64,000 nucleotides of DNA from Vespula vulgaris (GCF_905475345.1 NC_066591.1:3792001-3856000), one strand, 5' to 3'. Positions 44,306 through 56,827 are shown, numbered from the stretch's first letter. Made by a program: numbers and translations. Notes: generated by a model from the letters alone, not told the origin.

Positions 44306-45485
44306 TAAGTAAGTATATCGTGAATTCCAGTTCGCTGAGGTATTCACATCAAAGATGGGGTCTCTTTCCTTCGTTCCTTTCAGCTAGCTAGATTTCTTCT
44401 TCTTTTCCTTCTTCTTCTTCTTCTTCTTTTTCTTTTTCTTTTTCTTCTTCATCTTCTTCTTCTCCTTCCTCTTAGTTTTATTCTTATTCGTCTTCTTCGT
44501 CTTTCAATGACTCAAGTCCACTGACCGAGACTCGAATGCCGTACTGTAAAATTGAAGAAAAAATCTTTGCCTCGTAAAACTCAGCACACTTCCGTGCTTA
44601 GCGATGGCTTCGCGCGACTTCTTGAGGATCGGGATCGGTAAACAGAGACAGAGATAGGATTCTCCATGAGAAAAGAGTGAAAACACTCTTTGCTACTGCT
44701 GTTACAACAATGAAGACGCTGAGCGTATCGAAATTCCACTTTTACATGATCACAATAGGACTCTGTCTCATTTTGTTTCTTTTTTTTTATTTTCTTTTCC
44801 TTTTTTCTTCTTTTTTTGTTATTATTTCATTTTTTTTTTTTTTACAAGAGGATTTCGAAAGTTCAAGTTTTCAATCTTAATTATGTTACTTTCTTATTCT
44901 TTATTCCATATATGTACATATGCTCGTACGTACGTTTGAATTTCGCGGGTTTCACTTTCAATGATATAAGGTATTCGTGGTTAGATCGATGACAATGTCG
45001 AAATAGTTTAATATTTTTAAATATCAAAATTATTCTGATAAAATCCTCGTAATATACAAGTCGAAAAACTTGTTAATCTTCATTGTAATTTCTTTGTCGT
45101 TTGAATTTCGCGGCTTTTACGTTTTATGTTATACTTTCGACGTCATCAAAATGGCGGAAAATCTCAATCGACGAAATATGAAAAAGTGTACATTTGTCAG
45201 TTGTTTTTTTTCTTCTTTCTTTTTTTTTTTTTTTTCGTTGGAGAAAAATATTATTAAATCTTTTTATCGATTAATTAAACACCGTTATTGTTCCCGAACA
45301 ATTCTCAACGCCGACTTCGACTTACAATTAGCGAAATGATATTAATTAACGACGTCTATATTGTTGTAGGAAAGTAAATTACAAATGGAAAATAAAATAC
45401 ATAGATATTCTCATCGACTTGCGTGAGGATAAGCGCATACCTACTTACTTACGTACGTAGGTGTCACTTAATTTGCTGTTCTCAG
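44306..45485. other. non-coding stretch
   Basis: TTC-rich tract at 44395-44470, then a GC-richer patch at 44510-44700. T-rich from 44770 to 44850. Includes the diverged direct repeat at 44929-45140. At 45150 CAAAATGGCGG opens MAENLNRRNMKKCTFVSC, which then runs into a T-tract; this is not called. Confidence 0.4.
44929..45140. repeat. diverged direct repeat, period about 168 bp
   Basis: CGTTTGAATTTCGCGGGTTTCACTTTCAATGATAT (from about 44934) and CGTTTGAATTTCGCGGCTTTTACGTTTTATGTTAT (from about 45098) match at roughly three quarters of positions. Confidence 0.55.
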
Positions 45486-45667
45486 CAAAAATCTCGCGCC
45501 ATATTGTTTATGAAACCTCCCCCGCGAGCCCGCACGCTCAGCTGCCATTGTCGAAGCGCGTTCGTTCATTGCGTTCGCATCTATCTCTAATTGCGATCAT
45601 CGTCCTTCCGAGTTATTTTCATGAAAACGAGCATTGCAAAAAGATACGAGCCTTCTTCGTCGCATAG
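45486..45667 (+). CDS. possible terminal exon in a GC-rich island
   Basis: An acceptor (TTAATTTGCTGTTCTCAG) at 45485 precedes two bases and then 59 codons to TAG: KISRHIVYETSPASPHAQLP, then a basic LSKRVRSLRS block and a hydrophobic LIAIIVLPSY. CpG-rich, with no simple repeats. No AATAAA follows closely: an A-rich run begins at about 45709 but contains no clear signal. The island might equally be a promoter; its minus strand carries AATATGGCGCGAG. Function unknown. Confidence 0.24.
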
Positions 45668-46501
45668 TCACGACGATCGTTAGCGACGTCGTTAAATTAA
45701 ATGACATTAAAAAAAAAAAAAGAAAAAAAAAGAAAAGAGAGAGAGAGAAGAAGAAAAAGTTTACGTTCAAAAAAAAGAGACGTTCCTTTAACAAAATTCG
45801 TGTAATCTAAATTTATCGACTGGCTGTTTTAAAAGCAACCTTTGACCTTTTAACTTTTCATATCGAATTTGATTCGACGTTCGAATTCTTTTTCCACTTC
45901 TCTTTTTTTCTTTTTTTTCAAATACTCCCACGTCGAGTCTGACTCAATCATGAATTTTTCCTTGTCGGATATTCCAATATCGAGTGCGACTCGACGTCAA
46001 ATTTTTATCATATACACTATCTACCAAGTTTTTATTAGGTAAATTTATCCATGTATCTGTTCGAACGTAACGCGTGTCGCGACATTTTTTAGAACGACGT
46101 TTTAAACGATACGACATGTATGTAAGTGTCTATATTTTTTTCTAATAAAAAAATATTACTATACGATATGTGAAAAAGAGAGTTCTTAGTATGGAATGAA
46201 AAAAAAAAAGAAAGAAAAGAGAAAGAAAAGAAGTAACAAAGAAATAAATAAATAAATAAATAAATAAATAGAAAGTACAAAGGATTAAATTTTATCTCGG
46301 GATTAGAGTCCGTGTTAAAAGACACGAACACGCGAGCTAAAGGATCGTAATAGTAAATCCTTTCTCGATCGCAAAGGATCGGCCATTATTAAGTTGTTCG
46401 TAGAGCTCTCGTGAATGCCGACACTTTAGTAGAGAAAGAGTACGAGAGAAAGAGCGAAAGAGAGAATAAGAAAAAGAAGAGTAAAAAAGAGAGAGAAGAA
46501 A
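45668..46501. other. non-coding stretch
   Basis: A/G-rich and T-rich tracts. Repeated TCGAGTCTGACTC/TCGAGTGCGACTCGA words lie near 45932 and 45978. AAAT tetramers lie at 46243-46270. GA-rich from 46430. Confidence 0.4.
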
Positions 46502-46609
46502 ATGTCGGGAATAATTAAAAGAATCGTCGGCGAGTCCGTGATCTTGAAGTTCTTCAGTTCTTCAGTCGTGGGAGCTCTTCGCATAGTTAACGTCGACGGA
46601 AAAATGTAA
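46502..46609 (+). CDS. 35-codon microORF
   Basis: ATG at 46502 in AGAAAATGTCGG context (A at -3) opens MSGIIKRIVGESVILKFFSS then SVVGALRIVNVDGKM before TAA. The peptide alternates hydrophobic and basic residues and could form an amphipathic helix or a short membrane segment. It stands in a GC-richer pocket between two GA-rich tracts. No promoter was identified; TTCAGTTCTTCAGTC inside resembles an initiator. Confidence 0.22.
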   Translation: MSGIIKRIVGESVILKFFSSSVVGALRIVNVDGKM

Positions 46610-47343
46610 TTCGTGTGAGAGAAAGAGAGAGAGAGAAAGAGAAAGAAAGAAAGAGAGAGAGAGAAAGAGAAAGAAAGAAAGAAAGAGAAATAGAGATAGA
46701 TAATGTCTTGAGATATATATACATTACAGAGAACGTAGGAGCGACATAATTAATGATTTCTCCGTAGTAATTAGCGTTTTCACTGATCCTGACTATCGTC
46801 TAGTTCCTTGTTAGTGCACTGTACTCCAAATAACGGAACTCAAACGAAAGGATTTTCAAGAAAGAGAGAGAGAGAGAGAGAGAGAGAAAGAGGTAGGAAG
46901 AGAGAGGGACAAAATATTTGTCTTAAATTAACACGCTTAGATGACCTTGTATATACTCTATGATGTCCTTTTTCTTTCTTCATTTTTGTCGATCCCTTTT
47001 TTATCTTCATTTTTGCAATTCTCATTCTTTTTTACTATTCCTCTTTTTTTTCTATTTTTATTTTATTTCTTTTTTATTTTTATTTTTTTTTTAATTCTCG
47101 TTCTCTCAGCATTACTTTTTCGATCTCTTATTCATCATATTTATTTGTCTAATTTACACTTTGTATTTTCCTTTTATTTTTTTTTCTAGCATCAGCTTTT
47201 CATAATTTGCATTTTTCTTTTTTTCTTTTTATATTATCTCTCTAATTCTCATTGATTCTTTTTCTTATTCTTATCGTTATCATTATTACGTTTTACTCTC
47301 GTTTTCCTCTTGTTACTTTTCTAATCGTCGAATCTTCGTATTA

Positions 47344-47375
<32 letters not shown>

Positions 47376-48282
47376 AATTCTTAACTATTATACTCGATCT
47401 TATTAATTTAATCTAATTATGATCTGTAGATCAGAGATCATTTGAAATTTATTTAAAGAACCTAATTACTTCCATAAAGAGAAAAGGTGTCGCGCCCTGT
47501 TGTAAGTACTTACTTTCTCTCCGGCAAGAAAAGATGTAAAATAAATCGTACGTAATAATTACTACCTCGATCGGAGAGGTAAGGATTCGACGTTCCAAGG
47601 TATTACGTCTGTACCAGGATGTAAACGACGATCGATCGATCGATCGATCGAACGATCGCTCTTTAAAAACCTGCGTGACACGATATACCGATGAGAGACT
47701 ATTTTAAGAGAGAGAAAGGTGCTTAAACGATTAAGCAAAATACGTCGTGCGAGAATCGATCCTATAAAAAAAGAAAAAAGAAAAAAAAAAGAAAATAAAA
47801 TAAAATAGAAAAGATATAAAAATTGTTCTCTAGTAGGACAATCGTTCCTATTTTCTTTTTCCTTTCTTTCTTTGTTTCTTTCAATTTCTAGAAAGAAAAA
47901 AGAAATAAGAAAAAAATTTCTATTCCATTCTAACGATTATATTCCCATGTAACCTTCTAATATTCTACTCTAATCTAATCAATTCTCATATCTTCTTCCT
48001 ATTTCATATCAATGATCTAACAAAAGAGAAATCAAAATATATATATATATATATATATGTGTGTATGTTTATAATTATACATATAACGTAGATAATTCAT
48101 TTCTAAATAAAGAAATATGCATAGATACTTTAAATATACACGATTGTTTACTTTTTTCATAAATATGTATACTTAATCACTTAAGTACTCGCATAAATAT
48201 ATATATACCTAGATAATTAATACTCAATTAATAAATATTTAAGTACACATAAGTATCAACACATATATCTATTATACACATA
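46610..48282. other. non-coding stretch with purine and pyrimidine tracts
   Basis: GA-rich arrays at 46620-46690 and 46862-46890. T-rich tract from 46965 to 47390 ends with TTC triplets. A GC-richer patch at 47485-47660 contains GTAAGTACTTAC (donor-like on both strands) and an ATCG tetramer run near 47632-47650. Then AT-rich. Confidence 0.4.
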
Positions 48283-48445
48283 CAAGGTGAAACCAAAAGT
48301 TTTGTAGATGATTTAAAAAAAATCAATTATTCTTTCTCGATATTTCTTAACTAAATATTTTCTATTGTTTACTTTTTATTTTTTTATTTCTTCATTCGAA
48401 TTACAAAATTACAAACTTTCGAAACTTTTGAGCGACCTTTTTGCA
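48283..48445. mobile_element. TIR-family element, degraded right end
   Basis: The left end TACAAGGTGAAACCAAAAGT, then TTTGTAGATGATTTAAAAAAAATCAATTATTC and TTTCTCGATATTT, follows the family order. The right side, CGAAACTTTTGAGCGACCTT, is recognisable but lacks a clean CTGTA end. Confidence 0.45.
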
Positions 48446-48870
48446 AATTAACATATGATTACCTACACATATATAATATCTCTAATAGATATAATATAGG
48501 CACGTACACAGTTCATTAAGAAAGTTCATGGAAAGTGAACGTTAATTCATTTTCAATGACTCTTTCATTTCATAGAACACTTTTTCATATCTTTACCTAT
48601 ATATATATACACATATACACACACATATACATATACATATATATATATATAATGTTTCGTGATATAGTATAAGGTAAGACGAAATAGAGAATCACGATCT
48701 ATGCGATACACTCGTATTATCCGCTTAGAACTCGTCCCGACGAGTTAACGTTCGCCTAGTCAACCAACCAACCAACCAACCAACCAACCAACCAACCAAC
48801 CAACTAACCAACCAACCAACCAACCAACCAACCCTACCATACGAACCAACCATACCATACGAACCTACCA
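48446..48870. other. AT-rich stretch then CCAA array
   Basis: TA/CA-rich to 48655, then a GC-richer lead into the CCAA tetramer array and the ATG at 48871. Confidence 0.4.
48761..48832. repeat. (CCAA)n tetramer array
   Basis: About 17 CCAA units with one CTAA variant, followed by CCATACCATACGAACC words. The minus-strand Trp/Leu/Val/Gly frame is its shadow. Confidence 0.9.
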
Positions 48871-49122
48871 ATGAACGACGAAGACACGACGAGTCCACAA
48901 GAGTATTGTAATAATGTGCGTGCAAAACTTCAGGAAGAGGATATATATTATTCTGGCTATGTTTATCCTATGATTCAGCACCGACGAGAGTCTTGTGCAT
49001 CGAGTAGGCCGCGACGAAGAAGGAACGTTTCTTTCGTCGTCCTTTGCCGCCTTCGCGGTCTCTTTTCACTATTTCTTACTTCTAGCGATCGCTTCGATCC
49101 ATATTCTTATTCGAATCAGTAA
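48871..49122 (+). CDS. unassigned 83-codon ORF, best single-exon candidate
   Basis: A true ATG frame, free of simple-sequence bias, ends at TAA (49120-49122). The peptide begins [20 protein letters not shown], so residues 1-30 are acidic and polar. An Arg-rich patch ([16 protein letters not shown]) spans about residues 37-52. A hydrophobic segment ([20 protein letters not shown]) follows at about 53-72, then a polar tail rich in Asp, Tyr and Ser. A basic cluster before a hydrophobic stretch is the layout of a type II or tail-anchored membrane protein. The region is GC-richer than its surroundings. The start context is weak (C at -3), and no poly(A) signal is clear. No family recognised. Confidence 0.33.
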
Positions 49123-49809
49123 TCGTTTTAAAAAGAAAAAAAAAAGTTTTTTTTTTGTCGTACAAACTCATCGTTCATTTTCGTTCGAAGAATAATTACA
49201 ACTTCATTGATAAGTGATTATTAACGTAGATGAAAAATCACTAGGACGAAATTGTCTTAATTTATCCAAAAATTTCGAGATTCTTTGAAAAGAAAGAAAA
49301 GAAAAAGAAAAGAAAAAGGAAAATTAGTTACAATAATTTTCGAGACTTCTTAAACTTCATTATATATTTTTTCAAATCACGAAACTCGAAGACCAACTTG
49401 TAAGATTACAAGCATAATTTTCAACAATAGATCCAGTTTCTTCAGTTCGGACGAATTCGATATATATATATATATATATTACAACGATACCATACCACAA
49501 ATATAAACGTGAATCTGTGTGTTAAAATTAAATAAAAAAAATAGAGAAAAAAAAAGAAAAAAAAATTCTTCTCAATTTTCTTTTCTTTTCTCTTCTAAGA
49601 CCCATCCCAAAATTTTTTTATCTCCTTTCTATGAAAATGAAAAATCGATGATAGATTTGATACAATTAAATAAATAAAAAAAAAAAGGATATAAAGAAAA
49701 GAACAAAAGTTGTTCGTACTCGTGAGTTGTTCGTATCCATCACTACTACAACTTCAAAGTTCGCGAGAAGACGTAAGGAAGAAGTTCTTTGGTGCGTAAG
49801 AGAACGTTA

Positions 49810-49865
<56 letters not shown>

Positions 49866-50279
49866 CATGCATATACACTAAAGAAGATGATCATGCTCTT
49901 CCTTCTACCTTCTCAAGCGTCACCTCTTCATGCACGGTCCATGGCTTATGTAAAGCACTATGTAATGGAACGTGTGTCGATGCGTTAGATTAGAACAGAC
50001 GAAGGAACGTTTATAAATGAGACGTTAGAACATTTTTGCGTGGGTTACCGATCCACATTATGAAATAAAGGTAGGCGTGTAACTTGTAACGGACATATTG
50101 TGGGCCACCACATATTCTATATGTACATGTATATATGTAAATGTGTGTATATATATATATACCATCTATGTGATTTGGGATCACTAACTTATGTAAGTAT
50201 GCATGGCCCGTTAACCAAGAACGTGATCGTGATGTGAGAAAAGCGTCAATTCAAAATCGATCAAGGACATTCTACGAAA

Positions 50280-50280
<1 letters not shown>
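49123..50280. other. non-coding stretch
   Basis: A-rich and AT-rich; compound TC/AC microsatellite at 49810-49862. A GC-richer patch follows (49880-50100) without a supported frame. Confidence 0.4.
49810..49862. repeat. compound (TC)n(AC)n microsatellite
   Basis: About 12 CT units change directly into about 14 CA units. Confidence 0.95.
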
Positions 50281-50372
<92 letters not shown>

Positions 50373-50373
50373 G
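50281..50373. repeat. (ATT)n array, about 30 units
   Basis: Uninterrupted TTA triplets over 93 bp. The minus-strand poly-Ile frame is a shadow of it. Confidence 0.95.
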
Positions 50374-50429
50374 TTTGTATGCTTGACTCGAATATAAACA
50401 CCATTACAACTATATTGGATAAATAAAAT

Positions 50430-51140
50430 AATTTTATGTCCACGTGCGCATGTGTATCATTCTGAATTAAAGGTTATATTGTATATAATTGAGATTAATT
50501 TTTTCTTCAAAAAAGAAAAAAATAAAAAATAAAAAAAAAATAAAGAAGAAAAAATATGAAATTCTGATTCAGACTAACTTCCTGTAATGAAAAAAATTAA
50601 ACAAAAAGAAATTATGGAATTCATACATTCATGGGTACGTACATGTGTATCTTTTTCAATTGAAGGTTACTTTGTATCTGATTCAGACTAACTTCTTTAA
50701 AAAAAAAAAAAAAGAAAAAAAACAGAGAGAAAGAGAGAAAAAAGAAGAAAAGAATAAAAATAAAAATAAAATATAGAATTTATACATTCATACGTGTTTA
50801 TATGTATCCTTCTGAATTAAATGTTACATTGAATTTCATTCAGATCAATTTCTTTCAATAAATAAATGAAGATAAGAAATTCATGTTAATTACCATATTA
50901 TATATAATAATAATGTAATATCTTCATTATCATATATATATACACTTTTATAACATAGTTTGTACGCACATCATTACAACTTACTTTTTCATAATAATAG
51001 TAATACGTATACTTTTATTAATTATTAATACATACTTTAATCAATTATATAATCCCAGCTAAATAGGTCTCATTCATTATATATGTATATTAGTTAAAGG
51101 CTACGTTGGATCTAATTGAAAGAAATTTTCTTTAAAAGAT
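50430..51140. repeat. degenerate tandem array, unit about 150-180 bp
   Basis: Four diverged units share GAATTCATACATTCATRNGT, a GTGTATC word, TTCTGAATTAAAGGTTAYATTG and GATTCAGACTAACTTCTTT followed by an A/G-rich stretch. Recognisable starts lie near 50440, 50620, 50775 and 51070. The A-rich part varies in length. Confidence 0.65.
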
Positions 51141-51172
51141 ATTCTTAAAAATATATAGAGTTTTAGGTTAAT

Positions 51173-51285
51173 TATTATTTTAACAATCGCTTTTGTTTCA
51201 ATTATAATCCTTATATTAAAGATATCGTATTATTTTAACAATCGCTTTTGTTTCAATTATAATCCTTATATTAAAGATATCGTAT
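51173..51285. repeat. perfect 55-bp tandem duplication
   Basis: Bases 51173-51230 equal 51228-51285 exactly (58 identical positions, period 55). The unit includes AACAATCGCTTTTGTTTCAA and ATCCTTATATTAAAGATATC. Identity in otherwise diverged surroundings indicates a recent event. Confidence 0.95.
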
Positions 51286-52282
51286 GATATATATAAAATT
51301 GTATATATATATATATGATTATATATAAAAATTATATATACGTGCTATTGTATATAATATAATATATATAAAAACCTATATATATATAAATATATTATAT
51401 ATGATATTACATATAAATTATATGATGACATTATATATGATATATGAAACAAAAGAAAAGAAAAAGAATAAAAAAAAAGAAAAAAAAAGAAAATATCCAA
51501 TTAAAAAAAAAAAGATACTTATATACGTCAGAATATTCAATAAATTCAAATTCTATTGAGCTAACCTTATCACGTGATTCAAATGATATCATTTTCATTC
51601 CCTATAGCGTATCAATAAAATGTCTCTCATTGAAATATATCTCGTTGAAATATTTGATATACATATGTATATTTACTTACATAGATAGGTAAATATATAA
51701 ATTCTTGCACGAGCAGGAAAGCACTTTCTATCGAGAACGTCGAACGCGATACAATTTCACTTGTTCCGCTATACACACGTATACCCGACAAACATATACA
51801 CTACACACAAAAGATAGAGATACGTTCTAATATGGCTACGCCTTATTTCGAACGAAAGAAACGAACAGTTTCTTTTGTTCGTTGATCGGTCAACAATGAT
51901 AATGACGAAGCTCGACGACTGAATATACGTACGAGAAATCTTTCAATTCACTAACGTAAACAATATGTATAAACAATGATCTAACAATAAGAGAAAAGCG
52001 TTCTTGACGCGACGGAAGAATACTTTTACTATTTAACCTAACCTTTCACGTGTGTGTATATATATATATATATGTATGTATGTATATATGTCGAGTAACT
52101 TATATGGATATCTTTTCTCGTTTCTATTGTCCTTTGTATTCATCATAACGTTTTTCTTATTCCCTTATAATTTTTATTATGTTCTCATTGGTTAATAATT
52201 TATAATCGTATGTAGATGGCGTTATCGTTGATTCTGTTTTACGTATAACCTAATTTATGTATGTTGCTGCAACGTAAGTACA

Positions 52283-52344
<62 letters not shown>

Positions 52345-52422
52345 AGAATCAGAAGATAGTTTTTTTATCGTGAAAGTTATTACTATTGCTTGCTTAATCT
52401 ATATTAATAGAATCTATCTTAA

Positions 52423-52460
<38 letters not shown>

Positions 52461-53203
52461 TCGTAATTTTTTACCCACCCAAATATTTTCTATATTAATA
52501 CAAAAAAAAAAAAAAGAAAACAAAAATATTGTAAAGCTTGTAGGAGATAAATTTCATAAAAAAAAATTTGACACAATTATATTAAACATCATAATTCTTG
52601 AACAGCCCAAAATACTTTCTATATTGTTATTAATAAAAAAATAAATAAATAAATAAATAAAGAAAGAAAGAAAATGTTGGAAACTTTATAAACGTAAATA
52701 TCAAATAAAAAAGTCGATGTATAGTTACTATTAAATAGTTCCGGGTTCGTGGGACGATGTTGGTCACGCGATTCACGCGCTTACCTTAATAATTAACTGT
52801 AAGAGAATGAGAGAAGAACTTCGAAGGGCTCCCTCTTATATGTTAGAAATACCTTTAAGAAATCCCTCCAAGGAAGTTGATGATGTTAGGTTGCTCGGTA
52901 ATGCAATCGTGTGTCGTTGACTAACCATCTTCACTATTTTTTCTTTCTCTTCCTTTTTTCCTTCTTTTTCTGCTACTTTTCAAGCTCCGCACGAAGTACA
53001 TTTGCGAACGAGACGAATTTACGAACGAAGTACGTTTGTACACGACTACGATGATCAAATCAATTTCTTATTTGACCGTTATAAAAAAGTACGTTATAAA
53101 AAATAAACGTATGATACTCGATGTAAAGATTTTTAACTAGAAATAAAAAAAAAAAAAATAAAAAAGAAAATGATTAAAGAGATTTTTTCTTTATTTGTTC
53201 TTA

Positions 53204-53242
<39 letters not shown>

Positions 53243-54514
53243 AAGAAATATTTATAAGCAAATCGTAAACATTAAAAGAAAATAGTAACAAAATTATTTA
53301 CGTTGTAGGTTCACTCGACCGATTTGATTATTTATTATACATTTAATTAAGTTGATTTTTTTTCTCATGAAAATGCACACTTTCGTATCACTTTCTTTTA
53401 AATAATTAGTTTGATTAATTATTCTTCATACTCTCAATCACGTAAATGTATTTCTGATCGATTTATTTTCATTCTAATTTTGAAAAGATTCACTAATTAG
53501 TTTACTGCTGCCATCTGTTCATTAATATCATTCTGCTAACATAACTTAGATGGTATAACATCCGACTCGAAAGAATAAACGAAGAAATGATATCTTCTTT
53601 ATCTTCCAGTTAAGTACTACAGTCGGTAAAGTCATTTTATGGTAACAAAAAATAAACGTTTTACGATAGGAAAGAAAACTGTTAAAAATATGTACAGTCT
53701 TATTCAGTTTGAAACAGAATTATATAAAATTATTCTAATGCATGAAATAATTAAAACGAACTAATTAATAATTTTTTATTATAACATTACGAAAATTCAT
53801 ATAGATAATCATGCATATGAATACAAATTTTACAAATTTGTATAGTCGATAAAGAAATTAGAACTATCGGTAACTAAGAACGTCACGTATCATCAAGATC
53901 TAACGTATCTTAACGAAAATTAATCACTGACATACAATCTTACATATGTCCCTTCGTGAATCTTATATATGTACATTATTCGGTGTGAAGTTTACTGATT
54001 AGAACATATTGGAACAACGTGAATAAAAGTAATTAGCGAATAACCGACGTAAACGTTTCAAAGACAAACTTTACGATCCGAGGTTCGAATTTCATTATAA
54101 ATTCAATAGAATATATCGTTACCATCTTTTAACGTTGAAAAATAACCTCTCTTTTCGTAAAAATTTTGTGAAAAAGTAACGGATAAAGAAAGAAAGAAAG
54201 AAGAATAGTGGTAAAGGAGAACGTAACAAATGGGTCGAATATTTTAACATTCGTTAACGTAGTCGATAACGATCTCGCGTTTCATTTTTGAAGCCTTTGT
54301 TAAAAGTGATAATTGGGTTAATTTTAACAGTTATTAATTAGTGCAAAGTGATTAGCAATAATTGGTTGGTCTGTTTATCCTTGAAAAAGTATGATGATAA
54401 AAAGATGTACTGGATTAGTGGAATACATTACTTCATTTAATTTATATTTATTTCAAATTTCCCGCCTATTGGTACGTATGAAAATTATATATTCAGAACT
54501 ACTCGAATCAAATG

Positions 54515-54556
<42 letters not shown>

Positions 54557-55522
54557 TATTGTTTAACATTAAATACCTCCAAGCAGTATATCAAATATCA
54601 ATGCAAATATGCAAGTACGAAAATATGCAAGTAAGATAGACGTGAACGTTATGATTATATACCTTGACCTTCAGTATCAGATCCTTTTAGTCTGTTTAAC
54701 TTTACTCTGATTGAAGATATCAATTATTCGATCTAAAAATTATTTTAGTAGAACAAAAATGAAAAAAAAAATAAAATAAAATAAAATAAAATAATAATAC
54801 GAAAGATATATGCCAAGACCAGAGAATACAATTAATTTTTGTATCTCGATTGAAAATCAATTGATGTTAATATATGACCATGTGATTATGTAATATGTAA
54901 CGTAAAAGACATATAAATGTTTTTTTCATATATTGAACAGATGTAAAAGAAACTATGTCCAAAAGAAGTGTACATAACCAAGAAAATATATATATATATA
55001 TATATATGGCTGTAAAAATAACTAAAAAAATAATATTCAACTAAATAATAGTAACATCATACAAGAATATCAGAGGATATATATAAACGTCTCTCTAGTC
55101 GAAGGCTGTTAATGACCACACTTATATATATACATACATATATATGTGTGTATATATATATATATGCATCGCGTTATATCTCGTCACGTGAAACATGTCT
55201 CTTTTACTCCTGCATATTTGATCACGAGGCAGATGCAATCGTAACTGCTACTGGTAGGTCGGTAACCCAATGCATTTTTCCTTATTATCGACTAAAGTAC
55301 TTAGCGGTTACAACTTTGCTTATAAACTTTCGAAGAAAGTTTCTGTAGTTATATTCGAATTATTTTATCATTTCGCCCTTTTACATCATAACTTTTAATT
55401 GAAAAAGTGATATATTTATTCAAGTGATATTCGACATGAAAATTTTTTGATAATCAAAGATTATTATTTTAAAAATTATATCTTTCTTTCTCTTTAGTTT
55501 TGTTTTATCAAATATGTGTATG

Positions 55523-55554
<32 letters not shown>

Positions 55555-56150
55555 TGTATATATATATATATATTGTTGCATGCAAAGATTATTTGTTGAT
55601 TATTTGTTACTTTATTATTATTTCATTTATTTATTGTTAGAAAATTTGTAGAAAATTAAACTAAATTTTATATACATACGTATATTTCTATATACATATG
55701 TGTATATATACATATATACACATATATTATATATACATATATATATATATATGAACGTGTATGTGTATGGATAACCTAGATAAATTTTTTCTAACCTCCT
55801 TCTAACGTAAAATACAAATAAGACTTTACATATTATATCTAAAGTTAATGAAAGAATAACAAATGCACATAAATCAATATATATATATATATATATATAC
55901 TAATCGATCTCAACATAAACAATAATAATAATTAAAATTCAAATAAATAAAATGTACTTAGTTACATTTTTCATATCTTTCGTTTTATGCATATAAACAT
56001 TCGTAAGATGTAAAATTATATAGTAAAATGTAGTCGCAGCTTCGATTTGATTTTTGTTTCTTTTTCTTTTTTATTACTATTACTATTTTCTTTCTTTCTT
56101 TTTTTTTTTTATCTTAATACTTTCGTAGTACTCAAGATGGCGTCGATATG
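51286..56150. other. non-coding AT-rich stretch with microsatellites
   Basis: TA-rich to 51420; (AT)n arrays at 52284-52341, about 54520-54555 and others; TATG arrays near 55520-55560; CT array near 53205-53242. GC-richer patches at 51715-52030, 52735-53060 and 55160-55330 show no convincing frame. Minus-strand CTCATTCTCTTACAG near 52811 is a good acceptor, but all three frames close quickly after it. At 54391 an AT-rich ATG frame runs into a TA array and is not called. Confidence 0.4.
52284..52341. repeat. (AT)n microsatellite
   Basis: About 29 uninterrupted TA units. Confidence 0.95.
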
Positions 56151-56252
56151 ATGGCTCCTTCCTTCTCTCTTCCTCTCGATATGGTTTGTTGGGATTGTTT
56201 TCACTTCCCGCAGGACGGGAAGAAAACGTTAGGCGCCCCTTCCGCCCCGTAA
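56151..56252 (+). CDS. 33-codon microORF in GC-rich island
   Basis: ATG at 56151, just after CAAGATGGCGTCGATATG, opens MAPSFSLPLDMVCWDCFHFP then QDGKKTLGAPSAP to TAA. It overlaps the splice-defined alternative below, so only one of the two readings can be right. The CWDC motif is not a recognised signature. Confidence 0.18.
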   Translation: MAPSFSLPLDMVCWDCFHFPQDGKKTLGAPSAP

Positions 56253-56389
56253 CGTCGAAACTCGACCTTCTGATACTCTCCGACAGAGACGGGAGCGGTC
56301 GGATGTGTTTAGGGTCAATTTGTCTATTATCTCGTTGTCAGTTTTATTTATTATACATACATCTAACGTCTCCCACGAGTACCGAGTGA
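56214..56389 (+). CDS. possible terminal exon (alternative to the microORF)
   Basis: GGGATTGTTTTCACTTCCCGCAG is a strong acceptor ending at 56213. After two bases the frame runs 57 codons to TGA: REENVRRPFRPVTSKLDLLI then LSDRDGSGRMCLG and a hydrophobic, Cys-containing tail. The block is GC-rich with a GC-box-like GGGGCGGAAG on the minus strand, so a bidirectional promoter or first exon is a competing explanation. No family recognised. Confidence 0.24.
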
Positions 56390-56583
56390 TACGTGAGATC
56401 TTTTAACATATGTAACATTTTCTTCGAAAAATTATCAACCAAAAAAGAAACGATAAGAAAATTTCATTTTCTCGAGAAAGTTAGAAAATAATTTTTATTG
56501 GATTAGATCGTTCAATTAGGAAAGGGAAGAAGAAAATGAAAGAAAAAAAATTAATAAGACGTAGAATTGTTTTGTGGAAGAAA

Positions 56584-56625
<42 letters not shown>

Positions 56626-56780
56626 TAGATCAGATGATATACAATTTGAATTAAAAGAAAAATTTATGAGAAGGGATGTTACAGTAGGCGCCACTCGTCG
56701 ATACGTCACTGTCATTCTCGTCTATAAGTAAAAGAGAAAGAGAATGTGAAAGAGAGAGAGAGAGAGAAGAGAGAGAGGGA

Positions 56781-56827
<47 letters not shown>

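Noticed and set aside
48761..48832. Regular short repeats that might suggest a CRISPR-like array
   Set aside because: Units are 4 bp without unique spacers. No repeat-spacer structure exists anywhere in the window, and the sequence is eukaryotic in character.
50261..50443. Poly-isoleucine frame
   Set aside because: Direct translation of the (ATT)n array.
52786..52811. Minus-strand acceptor CTCATTCTCTTACAG followed 12 nt later by AAG|GTAAGC
   Set aside because: A 12-nt exon is improbable and all frames close within a few codons if the donor is skipped.
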